NCBI GenBank assembly: GCA_021156345.1
Contig: JAJNDJ010000047.1
Coordinates: forward strand, 1-6,523
Reading direction: 5' to 3'
DNA length: 6,523 nucleotides
Source of the DNA: Rubrobacteraceae bacterium
GTDB lineage: Bacteria > Actinomycetota > Rubrobacteria > Rubrobacterales > Rubrobacteraceae
Positions 5,704 to 6,523 of the stretch are shown here, piece by piece; the stretch's first letter is position 1, and every line of letters starts with the position of its first letter. A program made the translations under genes and the position numbers. The notes below the pieces were generated by a model. It saw only the letters and a list, made by a program, of their open reading frames with translations. It did no database searches and was not told the DNA's origin.

Positions 5704-5709
5704 CTACTG
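5699..5709. repeat. Direct repeat copy 2 (GAACTCTACTG)
   Basis: Identical to 5540-5550. It lies 6 nt beyond the stop of the CorC-like gene on the minus strand. Confidence 0.55.
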
Positions 5710-5715
5710 AGGAAT

Positions 5716-6523
5716 CTAGGCGTTTTCGTTCCGTTGGAGGGTGAGCATCGAGACGCGGGGGCCGTCGACGCTCTTTACCTGCATTGTGGCGCCGTCGGCC
5801 TCGACGGTGTCGCCGGTCTCCGGCGGGCGTCCGAGGGAGCCGAGGATATAGCCGCCTATGGTGTCGAAGTCCTCGTGGGGCAGGTCCAGTTCGAAGCGCT
5901 CGTTCACGTCGGTAATGGGGATGCGGCCGTCGACGGCGTAAAGGTGGTCACTGATCTTCTCGATGGCCGGCTCGCCCTCGTCGAACTCGTCCTGGATCTC
6001 ACCGACTATCTCCTCGACGATGTCTTCTATGGTGATGAGCCCCTCGACGCTCCCCCACTCGTCGATGACGATAGCCATCTGCAGTGTACGGGTCTGGAAC
6101 TCTTTGAGGATCTCCTCGATGCGCTTGTTCTCGGGTACGACCAGGCACTCCCTGATGATCGAGCCTATGTCGAAGTCCTCGGGGCTCTCGCGGGCGGCCC
6201 GAAACAGGTCCTTTACGTGTACTGCGCCGAGGATGTGGTCGAGGTCTTCCTCGTAGGCGGGGTAGCGCGTATATCGCCCGTAGACGGCGGCGTCGACCAG
6301 TTCGGGGAGCGGGGCGTCGCTCGGGAGAGCCTCTATGTCGGGCCTCGGGACCATGATCTCGCGTGCCACCCTGTCACCGAAGTCGAAGACCTTGTTCAGG
6401 TAGTCACGCTCCTCGGGCTCGAGCACGCCAGAGGCGGTCGAGGAGGAGATCATGATCCTCAGCTCCTCCTCGGAGTGGGCCTCCATCTCCTCCCCGAGCC
6501 TGATGCCCCAGGGCCTCAAGACG
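5716..6523 (-). CDS. CNNM/CorC (hemolysin C-like) protein, C-terminal CBS pair and CorC_HlyC domain; 5' end outside the window
   Basis: The last 268-269 residues of a gene whose frame is open to the window edge. Numbering from a TTG at 6519, SEEELRIMI (16-24) and LEPEERDYLNKVFDFGDRVA (33-52) form the linker that precedes the CBS pair in hemolysin-type proteins. CBS1 begins at REIMVPRPDIEALP (53-66). CBS2 covers about 115-170 and includes MAIVIDEWGSVEGLITIEDI. The CorC_HlyC domain covers about 185-263, with YAVDGRIPITDVNERF and DTIGGYILGSLGRPP. Full-length relatives carry an N-terminal DUF21/CNNM membrane domain and are linked to magnesium or cobalt transport, with the CBS pair binding adenine nucleotides. 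The TTG at 6519 is probably not the true start, since LRPWGIRLGEE is the usual junction after the membrane part. The soluble CorC-only form cannot be excluded. Confidence 0.9.
   Translation of the reverse strand, partial: VLRPWGIRLGEEMEAHSEEELRIMISSSTASGVLEPEERDYLNKVFDFGDRVAREIMVPRPDIEALPSDAPLPELVDAAVYGRYTRYPAYEEDLDHILGAVHVKDLFRAARESPEDFDIGSIIRECLVVPENKRIEEILKEFQTRTLQMAIVIDEWGSVEGLITIEDIVEEIVGEIQDEFDEGEPAIEKISDHLYAVDGRIPITDVNERFELDLPHEDFDTIGGYILGSLGRPPETGDTVEADGATMQVKSVDGPRVSMLTLQRNENA

Overview
The window comes from a high-GC bacterium. Frequent AGG arginine codons, a PAC2-family protein and the overall gene set suggest an actinobacterium, with a Rubrobacter-like lineage as my best guess. 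That placement is inference from gene content and codon use, not from a marker gene. The window is almost fully coding: eight genes plus one doubtful small frame, and no tRNA, rRNA, CRISPR array, transposase or phage gene that I can support.

Layout. Positions 1-1558 form a plus-strand run: the last 42 codons of a peroxiredoxin-like protein, then larE (143-1003), then a DUF456 membrane protein (1007-1558), with 13 and 3 nt between genes. A 26-nt gap separates this run from the convergent minus-strand genes. Reading the minus strand from right to left: the 3' part of a CBS-pair/CorC_HlyC protein (5716-6523, N-terminus outside the window); a 269-nt non-genic stretch with an unexplained open frame, an 11-bp direct repeat and a promoter-like site; a tightly overlapping three-gene cluster of amidohydrolase (4631-5446), a small helical protein of unknown function (4320-4634) and a zinc-type (class 3, Rhizobium etli-like) asparaginase (3311-4327); a 219-nt spacer carrying a dispersed-repeat-like palindrome; and finally aat (2519-3091) with a PAC2-family gene (1585-2472).

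How the genes may work together. The plus-strand run joins a thiol peroxidase to a sulfur-transfer enzyme and a membrane protein. LarE normally completes the nickel pincer cofactor of lactate racemase, but no larA, larB or larC lies in view. The amidohydrolase, small-protein and asparaginase genes overlap by 4 and 8 nt and are very probably translated together, which suggests a shared amide or amino-acid catabolic role. Aat marks proteins for N-degron proteolysis, and its downstream neighbour belongs to the proteasome-assembly-chaperone-like PAC2 family, a suggestive protein-turnover pairing.

I found no clearly new biological system. The most distinctive items are the dispersed palindrome at 3217-3236, the reading frame between direct repeats at 5545-5703, the unknown small protein in the asparaginase cluster, and the perfect 9-bp hairpin inside it.
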